Of a DNA stretch of 64,000 nucleotides, positions 61,877-64,000 are shown in pieces. The translations under genes and the position numbers were made by a program. Within the stretch, counting starts at the first letter, position 1; each line of letters starts with the position of its first letter. This DNA comes from Apus apus (lineage: Eukaryota; Chordata; Aves; Apodiformes; Apodidae). Below the pieces are notes generated by a model. It worked only from the letters and a program-made list of their open reading frames with translations, had not been told where the DNA came from and did no database searches. Where the stretch lies: positions 108,463,652-108,527,651 of the forward strand of contig NC_067285.1 in the NCBI RefSeq assembly GCF_020740795.1. Reading direction: 5' to 3'.

Positions 61877-64000
61877 TCACCAACACCAAATTAAATTCTT
61901 AAGGTGGATCAGAGTATATCATTACTGAGAAGAACTTATCCAGTACCTTAAGGAATTTAAGGATCAGTAGCTGTGAACATATGAAAGCTTTTCCTATTGT
62001 CTCCTAGCAGGCGGGAGGGCCAGCTGAAACTGTGTCTATATTCTTGCTTTTCTATGGGATGGCTTCTCTGCAGATATCCAATACAGCACCAAGGTGTGTG
62101 TGAAACAAACTAACTGCAGTTTGAGGCCTGCTCCATGTTGCTAAGCAAATACAATTTCTCACAACTGAGGAGAAGCTGTGTTAGAGGGCCAACTGTACAA
62201 GTGAACTGTGTAAATGGTCCAACTCAACCAAATCTCACCCACCAAGCCTGCTATGAAGCATTGTAGGCAGTTGTCAAAATGGCACAGGGTCTGCTGTTAT
62301 AAACAATTTGGGAGAGGGACAGTCTTAGATTCATTTAAAAGTAGCTCTAATATCCTAGCAACACTGTACGAGTTAAGCATGGTCACGGAAACCAAGATGT
62401 GCTTAACTTCTAGAACAGGAGGGAAAACATATGCCAGCCTTTCTGATCACTAGATGGGTACTGTCCCCACCAGAGCATACCTGGAGTGTGAGCAAAAGGT
62501 CTGAGAGTACCTGGTGGTACTGAAGGTAAAAAACATCCATTTAATGATATTTCCATATCTAGGTAATTAAAATACATAAGGTATATCTGATCCATCATGA
62601 ATAAGCCAATATAATAAAGACTCTCAGACTATTCAATTAAATATTTAACCTGCTTAGAAAATAAATCTAACACTTAATAATTAACAATCCTGAAGGCTGC
62701 AGAATCCTGTTTAATAGGGTGTAGTGTGCAGAACTTGTGTCCATGGTACTTTACAGACACTGTAAATGACTAAAACAAAACAAAAAAATCTCTCAATATG
62801 TTGCATGAACACCTGATCACCTGGAATCTGACCTATTTTTGTTTCCTGCAAGTCCATCAGCCCCACTATGTTTTCATTTGCTAGCCACAGGCACAGAGGT
62901 AATCTGTCTGTCCCAACTAGTCCAGGCAAAATGAAGGATAAAGAAGCATTCCCCTGTACCTCTCGTGTTCTACCATTAAAACACAGAATTTTGGAAACCT
63001 CAGGTAGTCAACGAAAAGCTAAAAGGATGATTACTTAAGTAGTTCACAATCTGCAGACAAACCTATTTTTCTGGCAGGAATAGTATGGCATGAGTATTTA
63101 TGCAGGTGCATGTCAGTCAAGATCTCCCTGTGGTGAAGGTTAAGAGTCCAATTATATGATGAGATTCCAGGTAACCTAAAATAATTTCTGATGCTAAAGT
63201 AGTAACAAAGTCATAAATCACCCTTGAGACTCCTAAGGCATCAATGGCCATGAGATGGAATTTATATCCCTCTATCCTTAACCATATGGAGTTAAAGAAA
63301 AGGAAATTATGTTTAAGGAATCAAGGCTTCTCATCACTGAAAATCTCTTTATTAGTACAGGGATGTCGTATTTTGCTGTTGGTATACTAATAACTCTGCT
63401 AGAACTTCTGTGAAGATACTTTATTCTGTGGAATGAACTGAACTTCTGATGGGTGTGAGCCTGTGTCAGTGGAAGACAGACATTTTTTATTGAGACAGCT
63501 TCATAGATAGCAGGTACAGTGAAGGGCAATAAACCGGCAGAGGTGAAATAAACCAGTAAATTTTAGATTACAAACATTGAGAATGAGTTCTTGTTCATAA
63601 TTCTTCTTGATACTAGGAAAACATATGTGTTTTTATTATGTTGGAGCCAATTCTACACTTGCCAGTGCCGACAGAATGTGTCTTCTGCTAAAGTATATTA
63701 TCAAAAAGGCTGCTCAGAAGTGGATGGGAAGACCAACATAGTTTTATTTACTAATAAATAGGTGTCAGAAAAAACAGCAAATGCAGATGGGTCATTCTGT
63801 GATGAAACTGAAAGAAGAATTCAGAGGAGGTGTTAAACAATAAGGCAAAAGGGTTAATAATGATCCTTTTGTACATGCCTAGTATTGAGGATGCAACTCA
63901 CACAGCTGAGCATTTGACAGCTATATAAAAACAAAACATAAAATAGAATCCAACCATCACCTTTTCAATCAAAATAAATGCAGGTAAAATTCTGGCAAGG
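61877..64000. other. Intergenic, no gene recognised
   Basis: AT-rich sequence to the window end. Several short open frames (62214-62453 +, 62711-62929 -, 63278-63529 -) show no recognised domain. No RNA gene or classifiable repeat was seen. Confidence 0.55.

Noticed and set aside
1..64000. Search for neighbours expected near SPON2 in vertebrates (CTBP1, RNF212, a TMED11-like gene)
   Set aside because: No exon resembling these was recognised on either strand; they may lie outside the window.
1..64000. CRISPR arrays, tRNA, rRNA, prokaryotic operons
   Set aside because: None is seen; the only regular tandem arrays are simple microsatellites and minisatellites, and the genome is clearly eukaryotic.

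Overview
This window looks like avian nuclear DNA. It is AT-rich and intron-bearing, and it carries at least thirteen CR1 LINE fragments, several ending in the CR1 3' signature (ATTCTATG-type octamers). It also holds one clear solo LTR and one long pyrimidine tract. I see no bacterial or phage gene, operon, CRISPR array, rRNA or tRNA. CR1 also occurs in other reptiles, so 'bird' is an inference from repeat type and density; the species cannot be told.

The one protein-coding gene I can support is SPON2 (spondin-2, mindin), on the + strand at 54441-59659. Five coding exons (54441-54663, 55016-55239, 55508-55699, 56763-56937, 59481-59659) join through GT-AG introns with compatible phases. They give a 330-residue secreted protein: signal peptide, spondin (FS) domain, linker, and one C-terminal thrombospondin type-1 repeat. 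A pyrimidine-rich acceptor just before the ATG implies at least one upstream non-coding exon, which I could not place. An AATAAA lies one base after the stop codon.

Layout: 1-54 kb is a gene-poor flank upstream of SPON2, with CR1 copies near 3.1-4.0, 11.4, 14.2, 18.8, 21-22, 29.2, 31.3, 40.0, 43.1, 44.4 and 45.5-46.3 kb. A 247-bp pyrimidine tract lies at 4.04-4.29 kb. A 924-bp solo LTR (21037-21960) sits inside a CR1 copy, with a perfect 5-bp target duplication. An unclassified GC-rich block lies at 26.5-26.9 kb, a second LTR-like block at 43.6-44.4 kb, and a diverged repeat pair at 30.8 and 32.9 kb. From 54.4 to 59.7 kb is SPON2, with a CR1 copy in its last intron. From 59.7 to 64 kb is intergenic, with one CR1 fragment of the same subfamily as the intronic one.

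No gene system beyond SPON2 was found. The best-supported structural observation is the LTR nested in CR1; the best biological leads are the very close poly(A) signal, an extra cysteine in SPON2, and the unidentified repeat pair.
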